The notes under the pieces are model-generated. The model was not told the DNA's origin. It worked only from the letters and a program-made list of their open reading frames with translations, and made no database searches. Below are positions 36,496-44,323 of a stretch of DNA of 64,000 nt, piece after piece. Every line of letters begins with the position of its first letter. Within the stretch, counting starts at the first letter, position 1. Source of the stretch: VXPQ01 sp965248175. Lineage in GTDB: Bacteria; Bacteroidota; Rhodothermia; Rhodothermales; VXPQ01. Position numbers and translations under genes: made by a program. The stretch lies in contig OZ252093.1 in the NCBI GenBank assembly GCA_965248175.1, positions 1,798,001 through 1,862,000 on the forward strand. Reading direction: 5' to 3'.

Positions 36496-36585
36496 CTGAC
36501 GGCTCCATGAGAATTTTCGTACATTGGTTCACGCGCGGAAAAGCGCCTGAAATTAAGCACCTGGAACTATTAGGGAGATACATCT

Positions 36586-38421
36586 ATGCAGTTGACGATG
36601 TCACAAGCACTGGTGCGGTATCTCGCCAATCAGTACATCGATGACGACGGTGATATCCATCCGTATTTTGCCGGAGTCTGGGCCATTTTCGGCCATGGCA
36701 ATGTTGCGGCAATGGGCGAAGCCCTTTTCGCAAACAAGGATATTCTGCCGACCTACCGTGCCCACAACGAGCAGGGAATGGCGCTGGCTGCAATCGCTTA
36801 CGCAAAAGCGTTGATGCGTCGGCGAGCAATGGCCTGTACGACGTCCATTGGGCCCGGCGCCACGAATCTGGTCACCGCTGCGGCACTCGCTCATGCCAAC
36901 CGCCTGCCCGTGCTGTTTTTGCCCGGGGATGTTTTTGCCAATCGTCGTCCGGACCCTGTACTACAGCAAATCGAAAGTTTTGGTGACGGTACTGCGAGTG
37001 CGAACGACTGTATGCGTCCCGTATCCAGATACTTTGATCGGATAACGCGACCCGAACAGATTATCAACGCCTTGCCACGGGCAATGACCACATTTATGGA
37101 TGCATCTCGCTGTGGCCCTGTCACGCTCGCGTTGTGCCAGGATGTGCAAGCGGAGGCCTATGATTACCCGGAAACGTTTTTTGAAAAACGGATATGGAAG
37201 GTGCAGTCGCCTGATGCAGCGATGTCAGAAGTTCACGATCTCGCACAGCGCGTGAGATCGGCGAAGCGCCCATTGATAATTTCCGGCGGTGGCGTGCTCT
37301 ACAGCAAGGCAAGTAACGCATTAGCATCTTTTATTGACGCGGTCGGTATCCCATGCGCCGAAACGCAGGCCGGCAAAGGTGCATTGCATTGGAAAAATCC
37401 GCTCAATGTGGGCTCGATCGGAGTGACCGGATCGGCCGCGGCCAATGCAGCGGCGGCGGAAGCCGACCTGGTCATCGGCATCGGCACAAGGCTGCAGGAC
37501 TTCACAACCGCGTCGAGATCCCTGTTCAGCCATCCGGATCGCAAACTGGTGCAGGTCAATGTGAATCCGATGGACGCCGGCAAACACGGCGCGGCGCCGG
37601 TTTTTTCAGATGCGAAGAGTTTGCTGTCAAACCTTCAATCTGTCCTGGACGGGTACGCAGTCGATGACGCCTGGCGGTCACTGTCTGTTAAAAGGGCCGA
37701 CGAATGGCGGGCCGTTGTCCACAACGCGCTTACTGACTCCGGCGGTCCACCGTTCTCCTACGCGCAGGTCCTGGGCGCCATCGATAGGGTGGCAGACGAA
37801 GATTCGGTGGTGGTTTGTGCAGCGGGATCGCTACCAGGTGAGCTTCACAAACTTTGGCGAACGTCGAAGCCCGGCGGATACCACGTCGAGTATGCTTATT
37901 CCTGCATGGGTTATGAGATTGCGGGCGGCCTCGGCGCAAAACTGGCCCTGCCCGACCGCGAAATATTTGTCGTCGTCGGGGATGGGAGCTACATGATGAT
38001 GAATTCCGAACTGGCCACAGCAGTAATGATGGGCCAAAAGATGATCGTCATCGTATTCGACAATCAGGGCTATGCCTGCATCGACAATCTGCAGCGCAGC
38101 GCCGGCTCACCCAGCTTCAATAATATGTTCGAAGATACGGTTCACGAGGTGCTGCCGGCCATCGATTTTGTTGCTCATGCGGAAAGTATGGGCGCCGATG
38201 CGGTGCACGTTGATTCCATCGACGGGCTTGTATCTTCGTTGAAGGACGCACGAACGGCCAGGGGTTCGTCGGTAATTACCGTTGCCGTCGGGCGTGCTGG
38301 CGCCGATATTGGCGGCGCCTGGTGGGATGTGGCGGTCCCCGCCGTATCCGATCTGGAGGCTGTCACGAATGCGCGTGCAATCTATGACACCGCGACAAAG
38401 AAACAGCGTGTGGATGGGTAG
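36586..38421 (+). CDS. iolD: 3D-(3,5/4)-trihydroxycyclohexane-1,2-dione hydrolase (ThDP enzyme)
   Basis: 611 aa. It opens the ring of the IolE product to 5-deoxy-glucuronate. Seen: 'YRAHNEQGMALAAIAYAKA' near residue 60 (the activating Glu of thiamine-diphosphate enzymes), 'SIGPGATNLVTAAALAHANRLPVL', and the ThDP-binding 'VVGDGSYMMMNSELAT...DNQGY' (GDG...N motif, ~465-495). A good ribosome binding site (AGGGAG, 36572-36577) precedes the ATG. It lies 90 bases after iolG and five bases before iolE. All motifs are intact and the length is usual for IolD. Confidence 0.93.
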   Translation: MQLTMSQALVRYLANQYIDDDGDIHPYFAGVWAIFGHGNVAAMGEALFANKDILPTYRAHNEQGMALAAIAYAKALMRRRAMACTTSIGPGATNLVTAAALAHANRLPVLFLPGDVFANRRPDPVLQQIESFGDGTASANDCMRPVSRYFDRITRPEQIINALPRAMTTFMDASRCGPVTLALCQDVQAEAYDYPETFFEKRIWKVQSPDAAMSEVHDLAQRVRSAKRPLIISGGGVLYSKASNALASFIDAVGIPCAETQAGKGALHWKNPLNVGSIGVTGSAAANAAAAEADLVIGIGTRLQDFTTASRSLFSHPDRKLVQVNVNPMDAGKHGAAPVFSDAKSLLSNLQSVLDGYAVDDAWRSLSVKRADEWRAVVHNALTDSGGPPFSYAQVLGAIDRVADEDSVVVCAAGSLPGELHKLWRTSKPGGYHVEYAYSCMGYEIAGGLGAKLALPDREIFVVVGDGSYMMMNSELATAVMMGQKMIVIVFDNQGYACIDNLQRSAGSPSFNNMFEDTVHEVLPAIDFVAHAESMGADAVHVDSIDGLVSSLKDARTARGSSVITVAVGRAGADIGGAWWDVAVPAVSDLEAVTNARAIYDTATKKQRVDG

Positions 38422-38425
38422 CGGC

Positions 38426-39313
38426 ATGGAAATACGGTTTGGCGTCAACCCCATTGCATGGTCGAATGATGACTTGCCGAGTTTGGGCGGCGATACTCCG
38501 CTTGAGACCTGTCTTGCCGATACGGCGGAACTCGGCTTCGATGGCATTGAGTTGGGCAATAAATTTCCACGTAATGCGACCGAACTTCAGCCGATTCTCG
38601 ACAAGTACGGACTTGCCCTGATTGGCGGCTGGTATTCGGGCAACATCCTGCAAAACGATGTCGATTCGGAAATTACCAGCCTCCAGGATCACCTTGCGTT
38701 GCTGAAAGCTCTGAATTGCGAGGTATTCATCTATGCTGAATGCAGCAACACGATTCACTCGGATATAGGCAAAGGCATGCAGGGAAAGCCGGTCCTGGAT
38801 GAAGAAACCTGGCCGCTGTTCGGACAGCGTTTAAGCGAGGTGGCGGACTATATTCAAAAGGAAGGATTGCGCTTCGCCTATCATCATCACACAGGCACTG
38901 TGGTTGAAACGGCGGCGGAGCTCCAGCGCTTTTTTGCCGAGACCTCGGATTCAGTCGGTATCATTATGGATACCGGTCACGCATACGTTGGCGGCATCGA
39001 TCCGGTTGAAATAATCTTTGCGTTCCCGCAACGGATTGCACACGTGCATTGCAAGGATGTCCGTCCAGCGGTTCTTGCGGACATCCGTGCGAGGAATGCC
39101 AGCTTCCTGACCGGCGTTATCGAGGGGATGTTCACGGTTCCTGGTGACGGCGTGATTTCGCTCGACCCTGTGATCGGTGCTTTGGAAAAAATCGGGTACC
39201 GAGGCTGGCTGGTAGTGGAGGCTGAGCAAGATCCGGCCATAGCAGACCCAAGACAGTACGCCGAGTCTGGATTGTCCGTCCTGCGCGCCTCAGTCCGAAC
39301 GGCATCTCAGTAA
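38426..39313 (+). CDS. iolE: Inosose dehydratase
   Basis: 295 aa from ATG at 38426, four bases after the iolD stop; longer in-frame extensions lie inside iolD. A TIM-barrel sugar-phosphate-isomerase-like enzyme that dehydrates scyllo-inosose. Seen: 'GVNPIAWSNDDLPSLGGDTP' (typical IolE opening), 'ELGFDGIELGNKFP', 'YHHHTGTVVET' and 'IIMDTGHAYVGGIDPVE', plus 'RIAHVHCKDVRP' and a final Glu in 'GWLVVEAEQDPA'. The Glu/Asp/His set for the metal site is present. It is part of the iol operon. Confidence 0.94.
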   Translation: MEIRFGVNPIAWSNDDLPSLGGDTPLETCLADTAELGFDGIELGNKFPRNATELQPILDKYGLALIGGWYSGNILQNDVDSEITSLQDHLALLKALNCEVFIYAECSNTIHSDIGKGMQGKPVLDEETWPLFGQRLSEVADYIQKEGLRFAYHHHTGTVVETAAELQRFFAETSDSVGIIMDTGHAYVGGIDPVEIIFAFPQRIAHVHCKDVRPAVLADIRARNASFLTGVIEGMFTVPGDGVISLDPVIGALEKIGYRGWLVVEAEQDPAIADPRQYAESGLSVLRASVRTASQ

Positions 39314-39329
39314 TGCGGAGCAAACGACG

Positions 39330-40136
39330 ATGAGCAAGTTAGTAGTATCAACGGGTGAACGAAACGCGGATGGACGGGTGCTAAGCGTCACCCCCCAATC
39401 TGCCGGTTGGCAATACGTAGGATTTGCTGTTTACAATTTGCTGCCTGGGCAAAACCTGAACATAGAGGCGAGCGAGCAAGAAACCTGCATAGTCCTCTTG
39501 TCCGGAAAGGCCACTGTCGTTGCGGGTGGAAAATCGTTCACGGCGATTGGAGCACGCGATGACGTATTCGATGGTCCCCCAACAGCCGTTTACGTTCCAA
39601 ATAAGACACCATTCTCTATAACGTCCGATACCGACCTGGAGGTGGCGCTGTGCACGGCGCCCGGTGGTGGCAAGTACGAACCGCGGCTGATCGCGCCGGG
39701 TGAACACCCTCTTGAGATTCGCGGGGTGGGAACGAATACGCGGCATGTGCAGGACATTCTTCCAGAGTCAGAGCCGGCGCATAGCTTGCTGGTGGTGGAA
39801 GTGATTACTCCCGGTGGACACTGGTCCAGCTACCCGCCGCATAAACACGACAAGGACGCTCTGCCAACGGAGTCCGCGCTTGAGGAAACGTATTACCACC
39901 GACTCCGTCCGCAACAGGGGTTCGCATTTCAGCGTGTCTATACCGACGACGGATCGCTTGACGAAACCGTCTCGGTACACGACGGCGACTGCGTGATGGT
40001 ACCGCGCGGCTACCATCCTGTTGGCGCTCCTCATGGGTACGATCTCTATTACCTTAATGTGATGGCCGGACCCCAACGCAGATGGGTCTTCAGAGACGAC
40101 CCGAAGCACGCGTGGATTTCTGAGCGCGCTGTCTGA
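39330..40136 (+). CDS. iolB: 5-deoxy-glucuronate isomerase
   Basis: 268 aa. It converts 5-deoxy-glucuronate to 2-deoxy-5-keto-gluconate. Seen: a bicupin with 'VFDGPPTAVYVPNKTPFSIT' in the first half, and 'GGHWSSYPPHKHDKDALPTESALEETYYHRLRP' in the second (split here: SSYPPHKHD and LEETYYHR), carrying the metal-binding His, His and Glu, then 'DCVMVPRGYHPVGAPHGYDLYYLNVMAGPQR'. Last gene of the cassette. iolC, iolJ and iolA, needed for the later steps, are not in the window. Four bases after its stop begins the duplicated 3' end of cbs. Confidence 0.95.
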   Translation: MSKLVVSTGERNADGRVLSVTPQSAGWQYVGFAVYNLLPGQNLNIEASEQETCIVLLSGKATVVAGGKSFTAIGARDDVFDGPPTAVYVPNKTPFSITSDTDLEVALCTAPGGGKYEPRLIAPGEHPLEIRGVGTNTRHVQDILPESEPAHSLLVVEVITPGGHWSSYPPHKHDKDALPTESALEETYYHRLRPQQGFAFQRVYTDDGSLDETVSVHDGDCVMVPRGYHPVGAPHGYDLYYLNVMAGPQRRWVFRDDPKHAWISERAV

Positions 40137-40140
40137 CTGT

Positions 40141-40334
40141 ACCCGGAAATGCGAGACCAGCCGTGGAAGGCATCATGGATGCGTCTTTTCCTGTGTTTCC
40201 GCGTACACTTGGCCTTGAGCATCTTTCCATGTACCTTGAGCGGAGGGCGGGGCCGTGCTTGTCAAAGCGGAACCGGGAGAGACGTATCGGATCATTACCA
40301 AAAGCGACCTGATCGGCACCCTGGCGCCATCATG
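40141..40334 (+). pseudogene. Second, decayed copy of the cbs 3' end
   Basis: This stretch aligns with 35120-35315 (the last ~195 bases of the cystathionine beta-synthase gene), with roughly 14 mismatches and two single-base deletions by eye. The deletions break the reading frame, so it is not coding. It starts four bases after the iolB stop and runs straight into the second 34-bp repeat array. It marks the right boundary of the iol cassette and suggests that the cassette was inserted at the 3' end of cbs. Confidence 0.9.
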
Positions 40335-40470
40335 AAAAACGACCTGATCGGCGCTTGGCGCCGTCATCAAAAACGACCTGATCGGCGCTTGGCGCCGTCA
40401 TGAAAAACGGCCTGCTCGGCGCTTGGCGCCGTCATCAAAAACGACCTGATCGGCGCTTGGCGCCGTCATC
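40335..40470 (+). repeat. Tandem array of four 34-bp palindromic units right of the iol cassette
   Basis: Units at 40335-40368, 40369-40402, 40403-40436 and 40437-40470, with a truncated fifth at 40471-40480. Each is AAAAACGACCTGATCGGCGC followed by TTGGCGCCGTCAT(C/G), one base shorter than the 35-bp form on the left. The GGCGC-TT-GGCGCC core can form a hairpin. The 35-bp form at 40300-40334 belongs to the cbs 3' copy. The array lies between that copy and the DUF3467 gene. Confidence 0.92.
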
Positions 40471-40540
40471 AAAAACGACCTTCCTGACAGCATCGGGGTC
40501 GTAAACGACAAAAAGCATCGGTATTCATCGGAGGTTCGCA

Positions 40541-40861
40541 ATGAACGACGCAGATAACCAGAAGTCAGACAATCAACTCAACATAGAACTGGACGAGAAA
40601 ACGGCGGAGGGCGTTTATGCCAACCTGGTGATGATTTCTCACTCCCCCGAAGAATTTATTCTGGATTTTATCCGGGTGATGCCAGGTGTTCCGACGGCGC
40701 GCGTAAAGAACCGGATCATCGTAACACCGCATCATGCACGCAGATTTCTGCGGGCGCTGCACGACAATATTGAAAAGTATGAGGCGATGCACGGCGAAAT
40801 CGAGGAGCGGGAGCACCCTGGACAATCCATCCGGTTCGGAGGTATAGCCGGGCAGGCGTAG
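40541..40861 (+). CDS. DUF3467 protein
   Basis: 106 aa, preceded by a strong GGAGG. Seen: 'LNIELDEKTAEGVYANLVMISHSPEEFILDFI' and 'VKNRIIVTPHHARRFLRALHDNIEKYE', the DUF3467 core (E....G.Y.N...i..s..EF..DF......... V..RIi..P.....l...L..N...Y). Known: small bacterial proteins of unknown function, fairly common in Bacteroidota and others. It lies immediately after the second repeat array, so before the iol insertion it was probably the gene next to cbs. Confidence 0.9.
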   Translation: MNDADNQKSDNQLNIELDEKTAEGVYANLVMISHSPEEFILDFIRVMPGVPTARVKNRIIVTPHHARRFLRALHDNIEKYEAMHGEIEEREHPGQSIRFGGIAGQA

Positions 40862-40871
40862 CGTAGGCGGC

Positions 40872-41954
40872 TTATTTCCGCACCCGCACCAGCAAGAAAC
40901 AAGCCGCGGCGAGAAACAATGCGTGCGGCAGCCATACCGCTACGGCAGGGGGTAAGACGCCCGTATATCCGAACGGCTCTGTGATCTTTTGTACGGTAAG
41001 GTATAGAAAGGCGACAAAGAGTCCGATACCAATCTGCATGGCTTGTCCGCCTCGCCGCCGGATTGCCGCGAGCGGCATGCCGATCAGCACGAGGATCAGG
41101 TTGGCGAAAGGCCAGGCGAATTTGGCGTAATATCCGACTTTCGTACGTCCGAGCCCACTGGCGCCGGAGCGCTCAATGTCGCTGATGTACCTTGCAGCGG
41201 CGGGGATCGTCATGGATTCCACATCACGCTCGGTGCGGGCGAGATCGCGCGGAAGGATCGTCAGGGTCGTGTCGAGCCGGGTCAGAACCTGTCGTGTTTC
41301 GACGCCATTCGAGAAAGTGCGTACGACGGGTTGGTGGATTTGCCAGATCGACAGGGAATCAACCCAACTCATGCGCACCCCGTCCACACGCTGTGTGAGA
41401 CGATTCCCTTCACGGAAATGCTGCAAGGAGATTCGATGGGCGGTCCTGTTACGCCGGTCGTAATATCCCACGGAGATGTATGAGCCCGGGCTATGCTGCC
41501 GGTGGATGTTGTTTGTTTCTATCACTCTGGGAGCATCCTTCAGGAAGCGCAACTCGAATTCGAGTACGGTGCGGTTGGTTTCGGGCACGATCCAGCCGTT
41601 GAACCAGAACATGCACGCGGTAACGGCGATACCGGTTGCGAGATATGGAACCAGGAGCCGGTAGAGGGAGACGCCGCTGGTCTGAAGCGCGGAGAGTTGC
41701 AGGCTTTGGGACAGATGCCCGGTCAGGTACACGCACGCCAGGAAAAGCGCCAGCGGCGCCGTAAGTCTGGCGATTTCCGGGATATAATTGGGATAATAGA
41801 CAAGAAAAACCTCGCGCATCGTAGCGCCGCGGTCCAGAAAATCGTCAATGAATTCGACATAATGCAGGACAATGAAAAACACGATCAACGCCGCGACGAG
41901 CGCTGCAAAACCGCTCAGAAGCCGGAAAATAATATGACGGTCGAATCGGTTCAC
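40872..41954 (-). CDS. LptF/LptG family permease (lipopolysaccharide export)
   Basis: 360 aa from the GTG at 41954 ('NRFDRHIIFRLLSGFAALVA', the usual start of this family); a GTG at 42020 would add 22 residues. Inner-membrane part of the Lpt transporter that lifts LPS out of the inner membrane. Seen: N-terminal membrane segments (~10-32 and two more by ~95), a periplasmic beta-jellyroll region ('VPETNRTVLEFELRFLKD' onward), and C-terminal segments ('YYAKFAWPFANLILVLIGMPLA' then 'AVAVWLPHALFLAAACFLLV'). Works with LptB, LptC and the LptD-like protein at 44324. F versus G cannot be told from this sequence alone. Confidence 0.88.
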   Translation of the reverse strand: MNRFDRHIIFRLLSGFAALVAALIVFFIVLHYVEFIDDFLDRGATMREVFLVYYPNYIPEIARLTAPLALFLACVYLTGHLSQSLQLSALQTSGVSLYRLLVPYLATGIAVTACMFWFNGWIVPETNRTVLEFELRFLKDAPRVIETNNIHRQHSPGSYISVGYYDRRNRTAHRISLQHFREGNRLTQRVDGVRMSWVDSLSIWQIHQPVVRTFSNGVETRQVLTRLDTTLTILPRDLARTERDVESMTIPAAARYISDIERSGASGLGRTKVGYYAKFAWPFANLILVLIGMPLAAIRRRGGQAMQIGIGLFVAFLYLTVQKITEPFGYTGVLPPAVAVWLPHALFLAAACFLLVRVRK

Positions 41955-42051
41955 GGGTACTTTACAGGGGCGGGATGGATTCTTCGAACGTGTGCCGTAC
42001 CTTGCTAATCGCCGTTCCACGCCGCGTATTTGAATTTAGGGTATACACACC

Positions 42052-43230
42052 ATGAAACTGCACGAATATCAGGCCAGGGATATCCTCGAAGGATACGGCG
42101 TTGCCGTACAGTCAGGGAGTGTGGCGTACACTGTGGAGGAAGCAGTGGCTGCTGCGGAAGCGTTGCAGGAGGAGGGGGTATCCCTGTTTGTCGTGAAGGC
42201 CCAGATACATGCAGGCGGACGGGGAAAGGGAGGCGGAGTCAAACTGGCCAGAGGGCTTGAAGAGGTGCGCGAGAAGGCGGAGGCCATTCTCGGGATGCAA
42301 CTGGTTACACCCCAGACCGGGCCCGGGGGACAGCATGTGCGGGCGGTGTTGCTCACCGCAGCTGCCGATATCGCGAAGGAATATTATGCAGGCGTAACGC
42401 TCGACAGGCAGCGGGGCATGAATGTGATTATGGTTTCTACCGAGGGGGGCGTCGAGATCGAGAAGGTTGCGGAGGAAACACCCGGCAAGATAAGTAAGGT
42501 GTGGGTGGACCCCATGACCGGCCTGCAGCCGTTTCAGGCGCGGGCCGCAGCGTTCGCCCTGGGGCTTGAGGGAGCGGCTTTCAAACAGGGTGTTCGTTTT
42601 ATTACGGCCCTGTATGAAGCCTATGTAGGCATGGATGCCTCGCTGGCGGAGATTAACCCTCTTGTACGGACAGGGAGTGGGGACTTGCTGGCCATAGACG
42701 CCAAGATCAATCTCGACGATAATGCCCTCTATCGCCATACGGATCTTGCTGCACTGCGCGATTTGCACGAAGAGGATCCGCTTGAAGTAGAGGCGGCGGA
42801 GCATCGTCTTAACTATATTCGCCTCGACGGCGATGTGGGATGCATGGTCAATGGTGCGGGTCTTGCCATGGCTACCATGGACATGGTCAAATTGGCCGGG
42901 GGGGAACCAGCCAATTTTCTTGATGTGGGCGGTGCTGCAGGTGTGGAAACCGTGGAGCAGGGCTTTCGGATCATCCTGAAAGACCCCAATGTCAAAGCAG
43001 TGCTCGTGAATATTTTCGGCGGTATCGTACGGTGCGACCGGGTGGCGGCAGGCATTGTGGAGGCCGCGGCGAATGTGAACATTACGGCGCCGCTCATCGT
43101 GCGCCTTCAGGGTACGAATGCAGAAGAAGGACAGAGAATTCTACAGGAGAGCGGGCTCGAACTGGAGACGGCTGTCCTGCTGAAGGAGGCTGCTGCAAGG
43201 GTTACGCACGCACTCCACGGGACGGCGTGA
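42052..43230 (+). CDS. sucC: Succinate-CoA ligase (ADP-forming) beta subunit
   Basis: 392 aa, normal length. TCA-cycle enzyme: succinyl-CoA + ADP/GDP + Pi to succinate + CoA + ATP/GTP. Seen: 'MKLHEYQARDILEGYGVAV', ATP-grasp 'FVVKAQIHAGGRGKGGGVKL', 'AEINPLV' (metal/nucleotide site), 'LDVGGAAGVETVEQGFRIIL' and 'NIFGGIVRCDRVAAGIVEAA'. All signatures are intact. The alpha subunit gene (sucD) is not adjacent. It is divergent from the Lpt permease and followed closely by an ABC ATPase gene. Confidence 0.97.
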   Translation: MKLHEYQARDILEGYGVAVQSGSVAYTVEEAVAAAEALQEEGVSLFVVKAQIHAGGRGKGGGVKLARGLEEVREKAEAILGMQLVTPQTGPGGQHVRAVLLTAAADIAKEYYAGVTLDRQRGMNVIMVSTEGGVEIEKVAEETPGKISKVWVDPMTGLQPFQARAAAFALGLEGAAFKQGVRFITALYEAYVGMDASLAEINPLVRTGSGDLLAIDAKINLDDNALYRHTDLAALRDLHEEDPLEVEAAEHRLNYIRLDGDVGCMVNGAGLAMATMDMVKLAGGEPANFLDVGGAAGVETVEQGFRIILKDPNVKAVLVNIFGGIVRCDRVAAGIVEAAANVNITAPLIVRLQGTNAEEGQRILQESGLELETAVLLKEAAARVTHALHGTA

Positions 43231-43276
43231 GTTGCGCCGCTTTCCGGTTTTGCGTTCGTCAGTACGCATCGGTGCG

Positions 43277-44314
43277 GTGAATCAAACAGATCGGATTATT
43301 GAATCGGCTGTGGCGCTCGAAGGCGTTACGAAGCGGTACGGCACCACGGTGGCGGTGGAGGACGTATCGCTGGAAGTGAGGGCAGGCGAGTTCTTTTCGT
43401 TGCTTGGACCGTCCGGGTGCGGCAAGACTACGTTGTTGCGTGTGGTGGGTGGTTTCGAGCGGCCTGATGCGGGCACGGTGCGCATTGCCGGGTGCGATAT
43501 GACCAGCATGCCCCCGCGTCGCCGGCCCACCGCTATGGTGTTCCAGAACTACGCGCTTTTCCCCAACATGACCGTTGGGGAAAATGTGGCCTACGGGCTA
43601 CGCGTGCGCAAGGTGCCGCTGGCTCGCCGTCGGGAGCGCGTGCACGAAGCGCTCCGGCGGGTAGAAATGCAGACATTGGTAGACCGGCCTGTTACGGCGC
43701 TTTCCGGTGGACAGCAGCAACGGGTGGCTCTGGCGCGCGCCGTAGCGGTGGAACCGGACGTACTGCTTTTCGACGAGCCCCTTTCCAATCTCGACATTGC
43801 GCTCCGCGAACAAACGCGACGGGAATTGAAGGTGCTTCAGCACCGCCTGGGTATTACCAGTATCTATGTTACCCATGACCAGCAAGAGGCCCTGGCGTTG
43901 TCGGATCGCATCGGGGTCATGAGAGCGGGGCGTCTGGTGCAATCGGGCGATCCCGAGCGCTTGTACCGGGAGCCGCAGACGGCGTATGTGGCCGAGTTTC
44001 TGGGGGGGAGCAATATCGTGAGGGATCGTCGCCTTGCGGCGCGGCTGGCGCCGCAGGAGGATTCGCCGCCGGGATGCGTTTTGTCTATCCGGCCGGAGCA
44101 TTTCGAGGTGTCCCCGGACGGTGTCGAGGCGCGGCTTGTAAGCCGGCAGTTTCTCGGAACCCTGACCGAGTGGTGGGTGGAGATGGACGGACATCTCTTG
44201 CGGGCATGGCTGGATCCGCAGGAGACCTTGTCGGAAGTCGTGACCTTACGGCCCTTGTCGGTGCGGTGGGTCCTTGACGACCCGAAAGAAGGCGACCAAC
44301 CGGACACAGAATAG
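43277..44314 (+). CDS. ABC transporter ATP-binding protein (PotA/FbpC-like, with TOBE domain)
   Basis: 345 aa from a GTG at 43277; a TTG at 43232, just after the sucC stop, would add 15 residues. Seen: Walker A 'LGPSGCGKTTLLRVVGGFERP', Q-loop 'MVFQNYALFPNMTVGENVAYG', ABC signature 'LSGGQQQRVALARAVAV', Walker B 'VLLFDEPLSNLDIALR' and the switch His in 'YVTHDQQEALAL'. The C-terminal ~110 residues ('CVLSIRPEHFEV', 'LLRAWLDPQE') look like the TOBE substrate-sensing domain of iron, polyamine or sulfate importers. No permease or binding-protein gene is next to it, so the substrate is open. Convergent with lptD. Confidence 0.9.
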   Translation: MNQTDRIIESAVALEGVTKRYGTTVAVEDVSLEVRAGEFFSLLGPSGCGKTTLLRVVGGFERPDAGTVRIAGCDMTSMPPRRRPTAMVFQNYALFPNMTVGENVAYGLRVRKVPLARRRERVHEALRRVEMQTLVDRPVTALSGGQQQRVALARAVAVEPDVLLFDEPLSNLDIALREQTRRELKVLQHRLGITSIYVTHDQQEALALSDRIGVMRAGRLVQSGDPERLYREPQTAYVAEFLGGSNIVRDRRLAARLAPQEDSPPGCVLSIRPEHFEVSPDGVEARLVSRQFLGTLTEWWVEMDGHLLRAWLDPQETLSEVVTLRPLSVRWVLDDPKEGDQPDTE

Positions 44315-44323
44315 CAGGGTACG

